Of a stretch of DNA of 64,000 nucleotides, positions 1-8,572 are shown in pieces. The notes below the pieces were generated by a model. The model saw only the letters and a program-made list of their open reading frames with translations, was not told where the DNA came from and made no database searches. Position numbers and translations under genes: made by a program. Positions within the stretch are counted from its first letter, which is position 1. Every line of letters starts with the position of its first letter. The DNA is from Bradyrhizobium sp. CCBAU 53338 (lineage in GTDB: Bacteria; Pseudomonadota; Alphaproteobacteria; Rhizobiales; Xanthobacteraceae): contig NZ_CP030048.1 in NCBI RefSeq assembly GCF_015291665.1, positions 1,240,001 to 1,304,000 of the forward strand, given 5' to 3'.

Positions 1-876
1 CTCCAGAAGCATCTTGAGGAATTGGCTGGCGTGAGGGGACAGTGTCGCCCCGCGCCTGCGCACGATGCCGATCGTCCGCGACACTTCCGGCTCGACCAGA
101 CGGACGGTGTGAATGATCGGATGGCCGGCCGCGGGCGTCGCCAGCCTCGGGAGCACGGCGATGCCGAGTCCCGCTTCGACCAAGCCGAGCGAACCGGATA
201 GGTGAGCGACCTCGTAGGACCAGTTGAGCTGCAGGCCCTGTCGCGCCAGCGCATTGTCGATCAATGCGCGATTGCCGCTGTTGCGACCGACGGTGATGAC
301 CCGGTGCGACACAATTTCCGACCAGCTCACCTGTTTGCGCGATGCCAGCGGATGGTCATGACGGCAAGCCAGCACGAAGGGATCCTCAACCAGTTTCTCG
401 AATTCGATCTCGGCGTGCGAAGCCCCGATGAAATTGATGCCGAAGTCGACTTCGCCGCGTGCCACCGCCTCCAATCCCTCGTTGGCGCCGATGTCGAGAA
501 TCCGGATGCGAATGCGCGGATACGCGTCGGCGAACCGGCCGACCGCGCGCGGCATGAAATAGAACACCGCCGTCGGCACCGCGGCAATCGAGACCAAACC
601 TGAACTCCGCGCGCCGATATCTTGGATGGCGAGCACCGAAGTCTCGAACTCGTCGATGAGGCGACGCACCTTCGGCAGGAAGTCGCGGCCGGTCATGGTG
701 AGATTGACATGACGCGTCGAGCGTTCGAGCAGTGGTGCGCCGAGACTTTCCTCCAGCTTCTGAATGCGCCGGCTGAGCGCCGGCTGGGATAGGTTCAGCG
801 CCTTCGCGGTGCGCACGAAGCTTCCGGTCTCCGCGACGGTGATGAATGCCTTGAGGTCGAGCAGTTCCGCGTTCAT
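1..876 (-). CDS. LysR-family transcriptional regulator (3' end cut by window edge)
   Basis: Translating the minus strand from the ATG at 876 gives an uninterrupted frame that runs off the left edge, so about 292 residues are visible and the C-terminus is missing. The first 60 residues are a typical LysR winged helix-turn-helix (MNAELLDLKAFI..., TAKALNLSQPALSRRIQ, LLERSTR). An effector-binding domain follows from about residue 90 (VSIAAVPTAVFYFMPRAV). LysR proteins usually control a divergent neighbour. Here that is the PrpF-like isomerase starting at 996, so the regulator probably responds to a related organic acid. That last step is inference from gene order. Confidence 0.93.
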   Translation of the reverse strand, partial: MNAELLDLKAFITVAETGSFVRTAKALNLSQPALSRRIQKLEESLGAPLLERSTRHVNLTMTGRDFLPKVRRLIDEFETSVLAIQDIGARSSGLVSIAAVPTAVFYFMPRAVGRFADAYPRIRIRILDIGANEGLEAVARGEVDFGINFIGASHAEIEFEKLVEDPFVLACRHDHPLASRKQVSWSEIVSHRVITVGRNSGNRALIDNALARQGLQLNWSYEVAHLSGSLGLVEAGLGIAVLPRLATPAAGHPIIHTVRLVEPEVSRTIGIVRRRGATLSPHASQFLKMLLE

Positions 877-903
877 GGCCCCATCTCGCGATTATACCGA
901 TAT

Positions 904-930
904 ATGCATTAATACTTCAGATATTTGCAT
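904..930. promoter_or_regulatory. candidate LysR operator in divergent promoter region
   Basis: The region between the divergent LysR and PrpF-like genes is AT-rich and holds two related ATGCAT / TTGCAT elements, about 22 bases apart, at 904-909 and 925-930. LysR sites are typically imperfect dyads of the T-N11-A type in this position. The assignment rests on position and symmetry only. Confidence 0.25.
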
Positions 931-995
931 TTTACAGAAGAGTTGCAAGAGAGGATGTTTGGTTCGAGCCAAGAATGTCGCCGAACGGATCAGCC

Positions 996-2069
996 ATGAA
1001 CGATCAGATTGCCATTCCCTGTGTGGTCATGCGCGGCGGGACCTCGCGCGGGCCGTTCTTTCTGGCCAGCGATCTTCCGGCTGATCCCGGATTGCGCGAT
1101 GCGCTGCTGTTGTCGGTCATGGGAGGCGGACACGATCTTGGAATCGACGGAATCGGTGGTGGCAATGCCGTTATCAACAAGGTCGCGATCGTCGGCCCGG
1201 CAACGGTGCCCGGCGCGGACGTCGACTACCTGTTCGCCCAGGTCCGTGTTCGTGAGGGGATCGTCGACACGTCGCCCAACTGCGGGAACATGCTGGCGGC
1301 CGTGGGACCATTCGCGATCGAAGCCGGCCTTGTCGCCGCTGGCGGAGATCGGACCCGTCTCCGCATCCACAATGTCAACACCGGCAAGCTGATTGATGCG
1401 ACGGTCGCCACCCCCGGAGGGCGGGTGACTTACGAGGGTGAGGCGCGGATCGACGGTGTGCCGGGAACGGCCGCACCCATCGAACTCTCGTTTCCGAACG
1501 CTGCCGGTGCACGCACCGGTCGCCTGCTGCCGACGGGGCGGCCGACTGACCGCATCGAAGGGATCGATGTGACCTGCATCGACGCGGCGATGCCGGTCAT
1601 GCTGGTCCGCGCCGCAGATCTTGGATGCACCGGCCGCGAGGCTCCTTCCGATTTCGCCGACAGCGGCTTCCGCGGGCGTCTCGAAAGACTGCGGATCGAG
1701 GCCGGACGCCTGATGGGCTTTCCGGATCCGGCGTCGATGGTGATTCCGAAGCCGATTCTGATTGCGCCTGCCAGCGAGGCGACGCTGAGCACGCGATACT
1801 TCATGCCGCACGACTGCCATAGCGCGCTGGCGGTAACCGGCGCCGTCGCGATCGCGACGGCGTGTGTCACGACAGGGACGATTGCCGCAGAGATGGTCGG
1901 ACCGCTGGTGCCGCCGGTCCCGATCACCCTCGCCCATCCCTCCGGCGAGCTCGTGGTCCGACTGGAGCCCGGGCCGGTCGCCAGGGTGCAGCGAACAGCC
2001 CGGCGGATCTTCGAGGGCCAGGTTTTTGCGCGCCGGTCGCACGTGCCGCATTCGGTGTTGGCGGCCTGA
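996..2069 (+). CDS. PrpF-family isomerase, 4-oxalomesaconate tautomerase-like
   Basis: The protein has about 357 residues. It opens with the signature of PrpF / 4-oxalomesaconate tautomerases (IPCVVMRGGTSRGPFF) and keeps the family's GNA and SPNCGNM segments, in which the cysteine is expected to act in proton transfer. The family has a diaminopimelate-epimerase-like fold, needs no cofactor, and isomerises double bonds in aconitate-type tricarboxylates, as in gallate/protocatechuate 4,5-cleavage or the 2-methylcitrate cycle. An in-frame ATG lies upstream at 975. I chose 996 because homologues begin a few residues before the IPC motif. No prpB, prpC or gallate genes are adjacent, so the substrate is undecided. 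The gene is divergent from a LysR regulator. Confidence 0.85.
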   Translation: MNDQIAIPCVVMRGGTSRGPFFLASDLPADPGLRDALLLSVMGGGHDLGIDGIGGGNAVINKVAIVGPATVPGADVDYLFAQVRVREGIVDTSPNCGNMLAAVGPFAIEAGLVAAGGDRTRLRIHNVNTGKLIDATVATPGGRVTYEGEARIDGVPGTAAPIELSFPNAAGARTGRLLPTGRPTDRIEGIDVTCIDAAMPVMLVRAADLGCTGREAPSDFADSGFRGRLERLRIEAGRLMGFPDPASMVIPKPILIAPASEATLSTRYFMPHDCHSALAVTGAVAIATACVTTGTIAAEMVGPLVPPVPITLAHPSGELVVRLEPGPVARVQRTARRIFEGQVFARRSHVPHSVLAA

Positions 2070-2237
2070 AGCCCGCCGTCTCCGCAGCCATCAAGAAATC
2101 AAGGCATGGGAGAAGCGAGACTGGAAGCACGGGCCCCGACCAGGATGATCAGCAGTGTTGGGCCATCACCGTTTCGCTGTGGGATGCCTGTGACCGCGAG
2201 GTGCTGGCCCGTGAACTGGGCCAAAGCGTCGTTCGCG

Positions 2238-4139
2238 CTAGTTGGACTTCGCGCCCTCTTTGGAATTCTCCGCCGTCGGCGATCCCTCCGGCGCCTGCCG
2301 CTTTCCACCGGTGATGCGCTGCTTCAAGAGGTCGAGGAAGGGAGACGCCGCAGGCGAATGGCGGATCAGGGCCTCGGGGTCGGGGAAGATCAATGGATCG
2401 TCCCACGGACCCTGCACCATGAAGGGCAGTTGAAAGCCTGATGTCGTGTTGAGGCTTGCGACACCCTTCATGTCGTACTCGCGCGTCGGCACCGACGCGG
2501 TGCCGGTCAGCGTGATCTTCGCCGAGGGGCCCTCGATGCGGATGTCCTCGGCGGTGGCGATCCCGTCGGCGAATTTCACCGCGATCGTGAGGTTGTCGTA
2601 AGGCGTCGAGCCGCTGCGGAAATTGCCGCCACCGGACAGCGGCCGGCGCTCGAGCCGCTTCAAGAGCTGCTCGGCGTTGAAGCCGGAGATCGCGCCGTCA
2701 TGCCCCGTTACCGTGGCGGTGCCGTCGAGCGACTGCACGAGGCCGAACGGGCTCGAGCCCGACGCGAGCAGGGACACGTTGATGTTGCCACGGCCGGACA
2801 GCTTGTTGAGACCGAACAGTTCGGTCGCGCAGGCCTGAAGATCGACGTCGGTGAACTGGAACTGCGCCTTGATGTCGGCGACGTCGTCGGAGCGCGAGAT
2901 GCCGAACGAACCCTTGGCGATGCCGCCATAGACCTGCGCCTCGCCGACCGAGAGCGCCAGCGTGCCGTTGCGCAAATTGGCGCCGATCGCGGTGCGGCCG
3001 AGCTTGGTCGGACCGACCGTCAACTTGGCTGCGGAGAGGCGCATGTCGAGGTCGGTGCTCGAAAGCCCGTTCAGATCGAACAGCTGCCTGTTCCAGTCGC
3101 GCGCGCCGCTGGCGAGCAGGCGGAAGGTGGAGATATAGGGCGTGAAGTCGAGCGCATCGGCGGCGAGCGTCGCCTGCAATGTCTGCCGGCCGTTATTGGC
3201 ATAGGTCATTACGCCCTCGGCGGCATTGCCGTCGAGCTCGACATTGACGTTGGTCAGCGCGATCGAGGCGCCGACGACATTGGCGCGCGCCTTGAGCGTG
3301 AAGCGGCCGAAGCCGCCGCTGCCGGGCTGCGGTTGGCCGGTCCAGCGCAGCGCGTTGCGCAGCGACGGGCTGTCGATGGTGAGCATGCCCTCCATCATCG
3401 GGCTGGTGCGGTTGGCGACGCTGCCGTCGAAGGCGAGCTTCAGCGGTGTGCTCGCGATTCTCGCCTTCAGGCCCGATCGGTCGCCGGAGAGGGCTGCGAC
3501 GAAATCGGCAAAGCTGATCGAGCCGTCGACGCGCTCGCCGCGCCAGTCGAACTGCCCGGTTGCGGCGAAGGAGCGCGAGATCGAGGGCCAGGCCAGGGAC
3601 AGGTCGATGTCCTCGAACTTCTCGGTGGCATGTGTAGCGGCGTCCTCGTAATTGAGCACGCCGTCCTGCAGCCTGATCTCGGAGAACGAGACCTCGTTGT
3701 CGGCGCCGGGCTTCATCGTCCGCGCAATGGTCTGGATGAAGGGTGTCCAGTTGCTCTCGCCATCCGGCTTCAGGCTGACATGAATGTGCGGCCGCAGCAG
3801 CGTCAGGTCGGCGATCTCGAATCGTTGCAGCAGCAGGGGCAACAGCCGGAGATTGGCGGTGAGCACGTCGACATGGAGCGCGGGGTCGCCGGCGCCGCCG
3901 CCCTTCAGGCCGACGTCATGGAAAGAGATGTAGCTCGCCGGCAGCACGGAAATATCGATGCTGCCCGTCACGCTGAGCTCGAGCCCGGTGACGTCGCGGA
4001 TCTGCGCTTCGACCGCCTTGCGCAGCGCGTCGCGGTTGATGAGCCAGGAGGTCGCGATCAGGGCGATCAGCGCGACGCCGAGCAGCGCCGCGATCGGCGT
4101 CCCGAGGCGCTTCATTCCTTGGGCCATGGTCAATGGCAT
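2238..4139 (-). CDS. AsmA-family protein
   Basis: This 633-residue protein has an N-terminal signal anchor (IAALLGVALIALIATSWLI) and then a long beta-rich body with AsmA features. The N-terminal AsmA domain contains GLELSVTGSIDISVLPA, and the C-terminal part contains AEQLLKRLERRPLSGGG and DNLTIAVKFADGIA. AsmA-like proteins sit in the inner membrane facing the periplasm and are linked to outer-membrane assembly or lipid transport. ATGs at 4139, 4127 and 4115 are all possible starts and no ribosome site decides between them. The gene is transcribed alone and is divergent from the CoA-transferase genes. Confidence 0.85.
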   Translation of the reverse strand: MPLTMAQGMKRLGTPIAALLGVALIALIATSWLINRDALRKAVEAQIRDVTGLELSVTGSIDISVLPASYISFHDVGLKGGGAGDPALHVDVLTANLRLLPLLLQRFEIADLTLLRPHIHVSLKPDGESNWTPFIQTIARTMKPGADNEVSFSEIRLQDGVLNYEDAATHATEKFEDIDLSLAWPSISRSFAATGQFDWRGERVDGSISFADFVAALSGDRSGLKARIASTPLKLAFDGSVANRTSPMMEGMLTIDSPSLRNALRWTGQPQPGSGGFGRFTLKARANVVGASIALTNVNVELDGNAAEGVMTYANNGRQTLQATLAADALDFTPYISTFRLLASGARDWNRQLFDLNGLSSTDLDMRLSAAKLTVGPTKLGRTAIGANLRNGTLALSVGEAQVYGGIAKGSFGISRSDDVADIKAQFQFTDVDLQACATELFGLNKLSGRGNINVSLLASGSSPFGLVQSLDGTATVTGHDGAISGFNAEQLLKRLERRPLSGGGNFRSGSTPYDNLTIAVKFADGIATAEDIRIEGPSAKITLTGTASVPTREYDMKGVASLNTTSGFQLPFMVQGPWDDPLIFPDPEALIRHSPAASPFLDLLKQRITGGKRQAPEGSPTAENSKEGAKSN

Positions 4140-4394
4140 GTCCTGATCGAGTTGGTCGCTGGAGCCAGAAGGGCGGGGCGGGAAACCTGCGCGCCCCCAC
4201 GCCCAACCCCCGCAACTTGAAGGGTTTTCTTGTCGCTTTCAAGGCCGCGGACCGGTCTGCCCACGGCGTGGGCAGCTTCTAGCACCAGCGACCTGGACGG
4301 AGAACCCCGTATCATTGACGGCTTCGGACGATTTCGCCTAATAATCGCCGCCAACAAGGCGCGGCGCCTCTCAGGTTAAGTCGAGGTTTTTTGC

Positions 4395-5102
4395 ATGAAC
4401 AAGGTCTATCCCGACGCCAAGTCGGCTCTTGAGGGCGTTCTCAAGGACAACATGATGATCATGTCCGGCGGCTTCGGCCTCTGCGGCATCGCCGAGTCGC
4501 TGTCGGATGCGATCCGCGACTCCGGCGTCAAGGGTCTGACCGTGGTCTCGAACAATGCCGGCGTTGACGGCATCGGGCTCAGCCGCCTGCTGGAAACCCG
4601 CCAGATCAAGAAGATGATCTCGTCCTATGTCGGCGAGAACAAGCTGTTCGCCCAGCAATTCCTCGCCGGCGAGCTGGAACTCGAATTCAATCCGCAGGGC
4701 ACGCTGGCCGAGCGCATCCGCGCCGGCGGCGCCGGTATCCCGGCCTTCTACACCAAGACCGGTGTCGGTACGCTGATCGCCGAAGGCAAGGAAGTGAAGG
4801 AGTTCGACGGCGAGAAGTATCTGATGGAGCGCGGCCTGTTCGCCGATCTCGCGATCGTGCACGCCTGGAAGGGCGACACCGCCGGCAACCTGATCTACCG
4901 CAAGACCGCGCGCAACTTTAACCCGATGATGGCGACCGCCGCCAGGATCACGGTGGCCGAGGTCGAGCATTTGGTACCCGCCGGTGAACTCAATCCCGAC
5001 CACATCCACACGCCCGGCATTTTCGTGAAGCGCATCGTCGAGGTCGGCACCGCCAAGAAGCGCATCGAATTCCGCAACACCCGCCCGCGTACTGCCGCCT
5101 AA
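4395..5102 (+). CDS. scoA: 3-oxoacid CoA-transferase subunit A
   Basis: This 235-residue protein is the alpha subunit of a family I CoA-transferase. The glycine-rich CoA-binding region (MIMSGGFGLCGIAESL) lies near residues 20-36, and the family segment GTLAERIRAGGAGIPAFYT is present. With subunit B it moves CoA from succinyl-CoA to a 3-oxoacid such as acetoacetate or 3-oxoadipate, feeding ketone-body or aromatic catabolism into central metabolism. Start ATG 4395 follows a GAGG ribosome site. Subunit B starts 9 bases after the stop. The name could equally be pcaI, because the families differ little by eye. Confidence 0.92.
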   Translation: MNKVYPDAKSALEGVLKDNMMIMSGGFGLCGIAESLSDAIRDSGVKGLTVVSNNAGVDGIGLSRLLETRQIKKMISSYVGENKLFAQQFLAGELELEFNPQGTLAERIRAGGAGIPAFYTKTGVGTLIAEGKEVKEFDGEKYLMERGLFADLAIVHAWKGDTAGNLIYRKTARNFNPMMATAARITVAEVEHLVPAGELNPDHIHTPGIFVKRIVEVGTAKKRIEFRNTRPRTAA

Positions 5103-5111
5103 GGAGAGCAC

Positions 5112-5762
5112 ATGGCCTGGACCCGTGAACAGATGGCTGCGCGCGCCGCGAAGGAATTGCGCGACGGCTACTACGTCAATCTCGGCATCGGCATCCCGAC
5201 GCTGGTCTCGAACTACATTCCCGACGGCGTCGACGTCAGCCTGCAGAGCGAGAACGGCATGCTCGGCATGGGCCCGTTCCCCTACGAGGGCGAAGAGGAC
5301 GCCGATCTGATCAACGCCGGCAAGCAGACCGTCAGCGAGCTGCCGTCGACCTCCTATTTCTCGAGCGCGGATTCGTTCGGCATGATCCGCGGCGGCCACA
5401 TGGATCTGTCGATCCTCGGTGCCATGCAGGTGGCCCAGAACGGCGATCTCGCCAACTGGATGATCCCCGGCAAGATGGTCAAGGGCATGGGCGGCGCGAT
5501 GGATCTCGTCGCCGGCGTCAAGCGCGTCGTCGTGGTGATGGAGCATTCCGCCAAGGACGGCGCCAAGCTCCTGAAGAAGTGCAACCTGCCGCTGACCGGC
5601 GAGCGCGTCGTCGACATGGTCGTGACCGATCTCGCGGTGTTCACCATCGACAAGCACGGCGACGGCGGCATGGCCCTGATCGAGCTCGCCGAGGGCGTGA
5701 CGCTCGACGAGGTCAAGGAAAAGACCGAGGCCGAATTCCGCGTCGCGTTGAAGAACACCTGA
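5112..5762 (+). CDS. scoB: 3-oxoacid CoA-transferase subunit B
   Basis: This 216-residue beta subunit carries the SENG motif ([11 protein letters not shown]), whose glutamate at residue 47 forms the covalent CoA thioester in family I CoA-transferases. The [13 protein letters not shown] loop and the C-terminal [20 protein letters not shown] region also match the family, and the length is normal. A strong AGGAGA site precedes the ATG. It forms a two-gene operon with subunit A and is followed by a clear hairpin. The preferred 3-oxoacid cannot be told from sequence. Confidence 0.93.
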   Translation: MAWTREQMAARAAKELRDGYYVNLGIGIPTLVSNYIPDGVDVSLQSENGMLGMGPFPYEGEEDADLINAGKQTVSELPSTSYFSSADSFGMIRGGHMDLSILGAMQVAQNGDLANWMIPGKMVKGMGGAMDLVAGVKRVVVVMEHSAKDGAKLLKKCNLPLTGERVVDMVVTDLAVFTIDKHGDGGMALIELAEGVTLDEVKEKTEAEFRVALKNT

Positions 5763-5785
5763 GACGGTCGTCGCGAATCATCATC

Positions 5786-5811
5786 AATGGCCGGGTTCAA
5801 TCCCGGCCATT
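5786..5811 (+). terminator. hairpin after scoB
   Basis: A perfect 10-bp stem (AATGGCCGGG / CCCGGCCATT) with a 6-base loop lies 24 bases after the scoB stop. It is followed by a weakly T-rich stretch, as expected for an intrinsic or partly Rho-assisted terminator. Confidence 0.6.
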
Positions 5812-5839
5812 ATCGTTTGAGGCAATTCTCATTCTCCGA

Positions 5840-5936
5840 CGCGGTCATGCCCCGGCTTGACCGGGGCATCCAGCACGCCGCGCCTTCTCGGGTCCATCGC
5901 TGGCGTTTCGGCGTGCTCGCTCGCAATGACGGACTA
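5840..5936. repeat. intergenic palindromic repeat element
   Basis: This element sits between the convergent scoB and nirV genes. It contains the hairpin TGCCCCGG-CTTGA-CCGGGGCA (5848-5868) and ends in CTCGCTCGCAATGACGG. This is the layout of the short non-coding palindromic repeats scattered through Bradyrhizobium-type genomes. A related ending (CGCTCGCTATGACGG) appears at 18517-18531. Its copy number cannot be judged from one window. Confidence 0.55.
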
Positions 5937-5941
5937 CGTGG

Positions 5942-6820
5942 CTACGACCTCGCAGCCCACACCTTGCTCCACCTTGCCGACACGCTCGCCACCCACGACC
6001 GCTCCTCGCGCACCAGGCGGAAGCCGAGATTGGCGGGCGGCACGCCTTGCGCGCAGCCGCCGGCGCGGGCGTCGCGGATGAAGTCGGTGACATAAGCGCG
6101 GTGCGCGCCCTCGGCGACGCGCACGCCGCAATTCACCGTCGGTCGACCGGCATTGCCAGAAGCATCGACGCGCGAGCGCACGAAGCAGGTTGACGTCCAC
6201 TCCCAGACATTGCCGGCGAGATCGGACACGCCGCGCTCGTTCAGGCCGAACTTGCCGAACGGATAGGCCGTGGTGTCGGCGAGATCGCGCTCGGATTCGC
6301 GCTCATAGCGGCTGATCCATCGCTTGGCCGGATCATTCGCGTCGACCGGCGCGCCGTCGTCCCTGAACCGGGAGCCCGCCGCAAAGGCCCATTCCGCATC
6401 GCTCGGCAGGCGGTAGCGGTGGCCGGTCCTGCGCGACAGCCAGCCAGCATAGGCCTGCGCATCGTGCCAGCTCACCTGCACTGCAGGGCGATCCGGCGCG
6501 ATTGCGACGTCGCGACCGAGCGGATGACATTGGCCGTCCTGCACGCAGAGCTGGTAGTCGGCCGAGGAGACCTGCTCGCGCATGATGTGAAGCGCACCCG
6601 TGAATTGCAACCTATGCAGCGGCGCCTCGGCCTGCTGCCCGGCGCGCGTGAAATCGCCGGCCTCGCGATAGACGAAGTCGCCCGCGGCGATCTCGACGAT
6701 CGCTGGCTCGCCTTGCGGGCCGTGCGTCGTCATCTCGGAGACCAGCGGTGCGACAGCCAGCGGTCCTGCGAAGCCGGCGGCACAGGCGAGGAGCAGTTTG
6801 AGCTTGAATGCGATCAGCAT
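5942..6820 (-). CDS. nirV: NirV, SUMF1/formylglycine-generating-enzyme-like protein
   Basis: The protein has about 292 residues from ATG 6820. A signal peptide (MLIAFKLKLLLACAAGFAG) is followed by a SUMF1/FGE-fold domain with VSWHDAQAYAGWLSRRTG, YRLPSDAEWAFAAG, GNVWEWTSTC and NLGFRLVR. Periplasmic proteins of this type next to nirK are known as NirV. Their exact role is unsettled, and they are dispensable for nitrite reduction in some species. The gene lies 53 bases after nirK on the same strand, with a strong hairpin between them. The frame can be extended upstream to 6940, but the signal peptide and family length support 6820. Confidence 0.88.
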   Translation of the reverse strand: MLIAFKLKLLLACAAGFAGPLAVAPLVSEMTTHGPQGEPAIVEIAAGDFVYREAGDFTRAGQQAEAPLHRLQFTGALHIMREQVSSADYQLCVQDGQCHPLGRDVAIAPDRPAVQVSWHDAQAYAGWLSRRTGHRYRLPSDAEWAFAAGSRFRDDGAPVDANDPAKRWISRYERESERDLADTTAYPFGKFGLNERGVSDLAGNVWEWTSTCFVRSRVDASGNAGRPTVNCGVRVAEGAHRAYVTDFIRDARAGGCAQGVPPANLGFRLVREERSWVASVSARWSKVWAARS

Positions 6821-6840
6821 GGTCTTTCCCCCGAAAGAAG

Positions 6841-6866
6841 AAGGGGCCGGTGATGGCCGGCCCCTT
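6841..6866 (-). terminator. hairpin between nirK and nirV
   Basis: A perfect 10-bp stem (AAGGGGCCGG / CCGGCCCCTT) with a 6-base loop lies just after the nirK stop and before nirV. No long T-run follows, so it may act as a partial terminator or an mRNA-stabilising element that lowers nirV relative to nirK. Confidence 0.5.
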
Positions 6867-6873
6867 GTCGCGT

Positions 6874-7971
6874 CTAGTTGGTATTGGGGGCCGGTATCTC
6901 CGCAGGCGCCTTCACCTGAGTCATCAGATCGTCGTTCCACTTGCCTTCGACCTTGAAGTGCGCGGTGGCGCCGAGGTCGGCGGCTTCGATCAGATTATGC
7001 GTGACATAGGCGTAGATGCCGGGCTGCAGGAACTTGTACATCGCAGCTCCCGCGGAGCCGCCGCGGATGAACCAGGTCTCGAGCCCGGTCTCCGGCGGGT
7101 TGGAGAACTTGCCGGTCTCCCAGACATAGTCGCCATGGCCGCCGATCAGGTGCGGGCGGCTGTCGCGGTTGGCCTGGGAATGCACGATCAGCACGTTCTC
7201 GCCGACCTTGGCCGTCAGTGCGTTCTTGCCGGTGAGGGCGCCAACCTTGCCGTTGAACACGACGTGGGACGGGATCAGCTTCTTCATCACCTCTTCGGTG
7301 TCGGTGAAGGCTTCGCCCGGCGAGTCGTAGGACTTGAAATTGCCCTTCTCGTCGCGCGGCACATACATGTCCTGCTCGCCGATGTAATAGACCTTGTCGT
7401 ATTTCAGCGCATGGCCCTTGCCGTCGTTGAGGCCATCGCGCGGCAGAACCATCACGGCGCCGTTCATGCCGGAGACGACATGCCAGGGGATCATCGGGCC
7501 GCCCGGCGCGCAATGATAGACGAAAACGCCGGTCCGCGTCGCCTTCCAGCGCAGCACGACCTGCTCGCCGGGATTGATCAGCGTGAGCTCGGCACCGCCG
7601 AGTGCGCCGGTCGCGGAATGGAAGTCGATGTTGTGCGGCATGCTGTTGGTCGCGGGATTGACCAGCGTCAGCTCGACATAGTCGCCTTCATGCACGACCA
7701 TCAGCGGGCCCGGCATCGAGCCGTTGAAGGTCATCGCCTGGAAGGTGGTGCCCTTGTCGTCGATGACCACCTTCTTCTCCTCGATGGTCATCTTGAATTC
7801 CATGATCTTGGGGCCCTGCGTCGTCGCCTGCTCGTGGGCATGCACGAAGGGCGGGGCGACCAGATCGACCTTCTGCCGCGGCAGCTTGAGGTCGCTGGCG
7901 GCAATGGCGGGGGTCGCGAGCATCAGAGCGGTCGCGGCGGCGCTGATCAATGCGGCTCTGCGGGTGAACAT
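6874..7971 (-). CDS. nirK: copper-containing nitrite reductase (NO-forming)
   Basis: NirK reduces nitrite to nitric oxide in the periplasm, the committing step of denitrification. The 365-residue protein has a twin-arginine-type leader ([10 protein letters not shown]...AIAA) and two cupredoxin domains. The type 1 copper ligands are visible as His113, Cys154, His164 and Met169. The type 2 ligands His118 and His153 and a later His in [11 protein letters not shown] are also present, as are the catalytic Asp116 (MPHNIDFH) and the substrate-pocket His in [11 protein letters not shown]. Length and motifs are those of the short class I enzymes of rhizobia. Its promoter carries a TTG-N8-CAA box, and nirV follows downstream. 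Confidence 0.98.
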   Translation of the reverse strand: MFTRRAALISAAATALMLATPAIAASDLKLPRQKVDLVAPPFVHAHEQATTQGPKIMEFKMTIEEKKVVIDDKGTTFQAMTFNGSMPGPLMVVHEGDYVELTLVNPATNSMPHNIDFHSATGALGGAELTLINPGEQVVLRWKATRTGVFVYHCAPGGPMIPWHVVSGMNGAVMVLPRDGLNDGKGHALKYDKVYYIGEQDMYVPRDEKGNFKSYDSPGEAFTDTEEVMKKLIPSHVVFNGKVGALTGKNALTAKVGENVLIVHSQANRDSRPHLIGGHGDYVWETGKFSNPPETGLETWFIRGGSAGAAMYKFLQPGIYAYVTHNLIEAADLGATAHFKVEGKWNDDLMTQVKAPAEIPAPNTN

Positions 7972-8033
7972 CGTAAAGCATCCTTCAGGGTTTTAATGAC
8001 GGATGCAGTGTGCGCCTGTTGTGGCAAGCGTGT

Positions 8034-8047
8034 TTGCGCTGCGACAA
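8034..8047. promoter_or_regulatory. FNR/FixK/NnrR-type box of nirK
   Basis: The site TTGCGCTGCGACAA matches the TTG-N8-CAA core recognised by Crp/Fnr-family regulators such as FixK2 and NnrR. Its centre is about 69 bases upstream of the nirK start, a distance compatible with class II activation. The outer half-sites match, but the inner bases are less symmetric than at nnrS or nap. Which regulator binds cannot be read from sequence. Confidence 0.7.
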
Positions 8048-8207
8048 GCTTTGGCCTGATTGGCCTCCGGTGAAATCCCTAGGAAGTATACCGAAGTGCC
8101 AACGATGCCGTCGGCGTGGTGGTGGCGCAGCGTGCGGCATCAGCCGCGTCAACGGCAAATCGTTCGCATGTTCAGCTGCGGTCGATCGTGAAGGGTTGGA
8201 TGCGCGA

Positions 8208-8414
8208 TTAAAGAAGCTCGATCGCAATCCAGACGGTAGCCCAGACCGCAAGCGACACCACGGCCAGTACGGCGGCGACGATGGCCAGCACGCGTACGAG
8301 ATGATTTGCGCCGGGGGCAGGCGCGACCGGAACCGGACGGAAGTCGTCGAAGCGCGGGATATGGCCGCGGATGCCGGCAAGCCAGAGAACCAGATCGAGT
8401 GCAAACGACGGCAT
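8208..8414 (-). CDS. small single-pass membrane protein, unknown function
   Basis: The frame encodes 68 residues. The first 35 are amphipathic and proline-rich, and one hydrophobic helix covers about residues 39-66 (LAIVAAVLAVVSLAVW). The start has a well-placed ribosome site (GGGAG, six bases before ATG 8414), which argues that the frame is real. It lies between nirK and hemN. The FixK-type box at 8475-8488 is centred about 67 bases upstream, so this protein may be induced together with denitrification. I do not recognise the family. It could be a small accessory subunit, or simply a conserved hypothetical membrane peptide. Confidence 0.6.
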   Translation of the reverse strand: MPSFALDLVLWLAGIRGHIPRFDDFRPVPVAPAPGANHLVRVLAIVAAVLAVVSLAVWATVWIAIELL

Positions 8415-8474
8415 AGCTATCTCCCAGGGGACGATGATTGAACGTCACAATGGCTCCAATCCAGCGCTCAGACT

Positions 8475-8488
8475 TTGAGCAAGCGCAA
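8475..8488. promoter_or_regulatory. FixK-type box between small membrane gene and hemN
   Basis: TTGAGCAAGCGCAA fits the FixK2 consensus form TTG(A/C)-N6-(T/G)CAA without mismatch. It lies about 92 bases before the hemN start and about 67 bases before the divergent small-protein start, so it could serve either or both. hemN genes of this group are classical low-oxygen targets. Confidence 0.75.
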
Positions 8489-8572
8489 GGTGGTCCGCGT
8501 GAAAGCGGGTAATCCAGTGCCATCCGCAGGTTGCCGCGGCCGCAAGGGCATCAATTTACGAATGGGCAGGAT

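Noticed and set aside
2700..4220. Long open frame (506 residues) on the plus strand opposite the AsmA gene
   Set aside because: It is antisense to a clear AsmA protein. The translation is Arg/Gly/Ala-rich low-complexity with no domain, typical of high-GC shadow frames.
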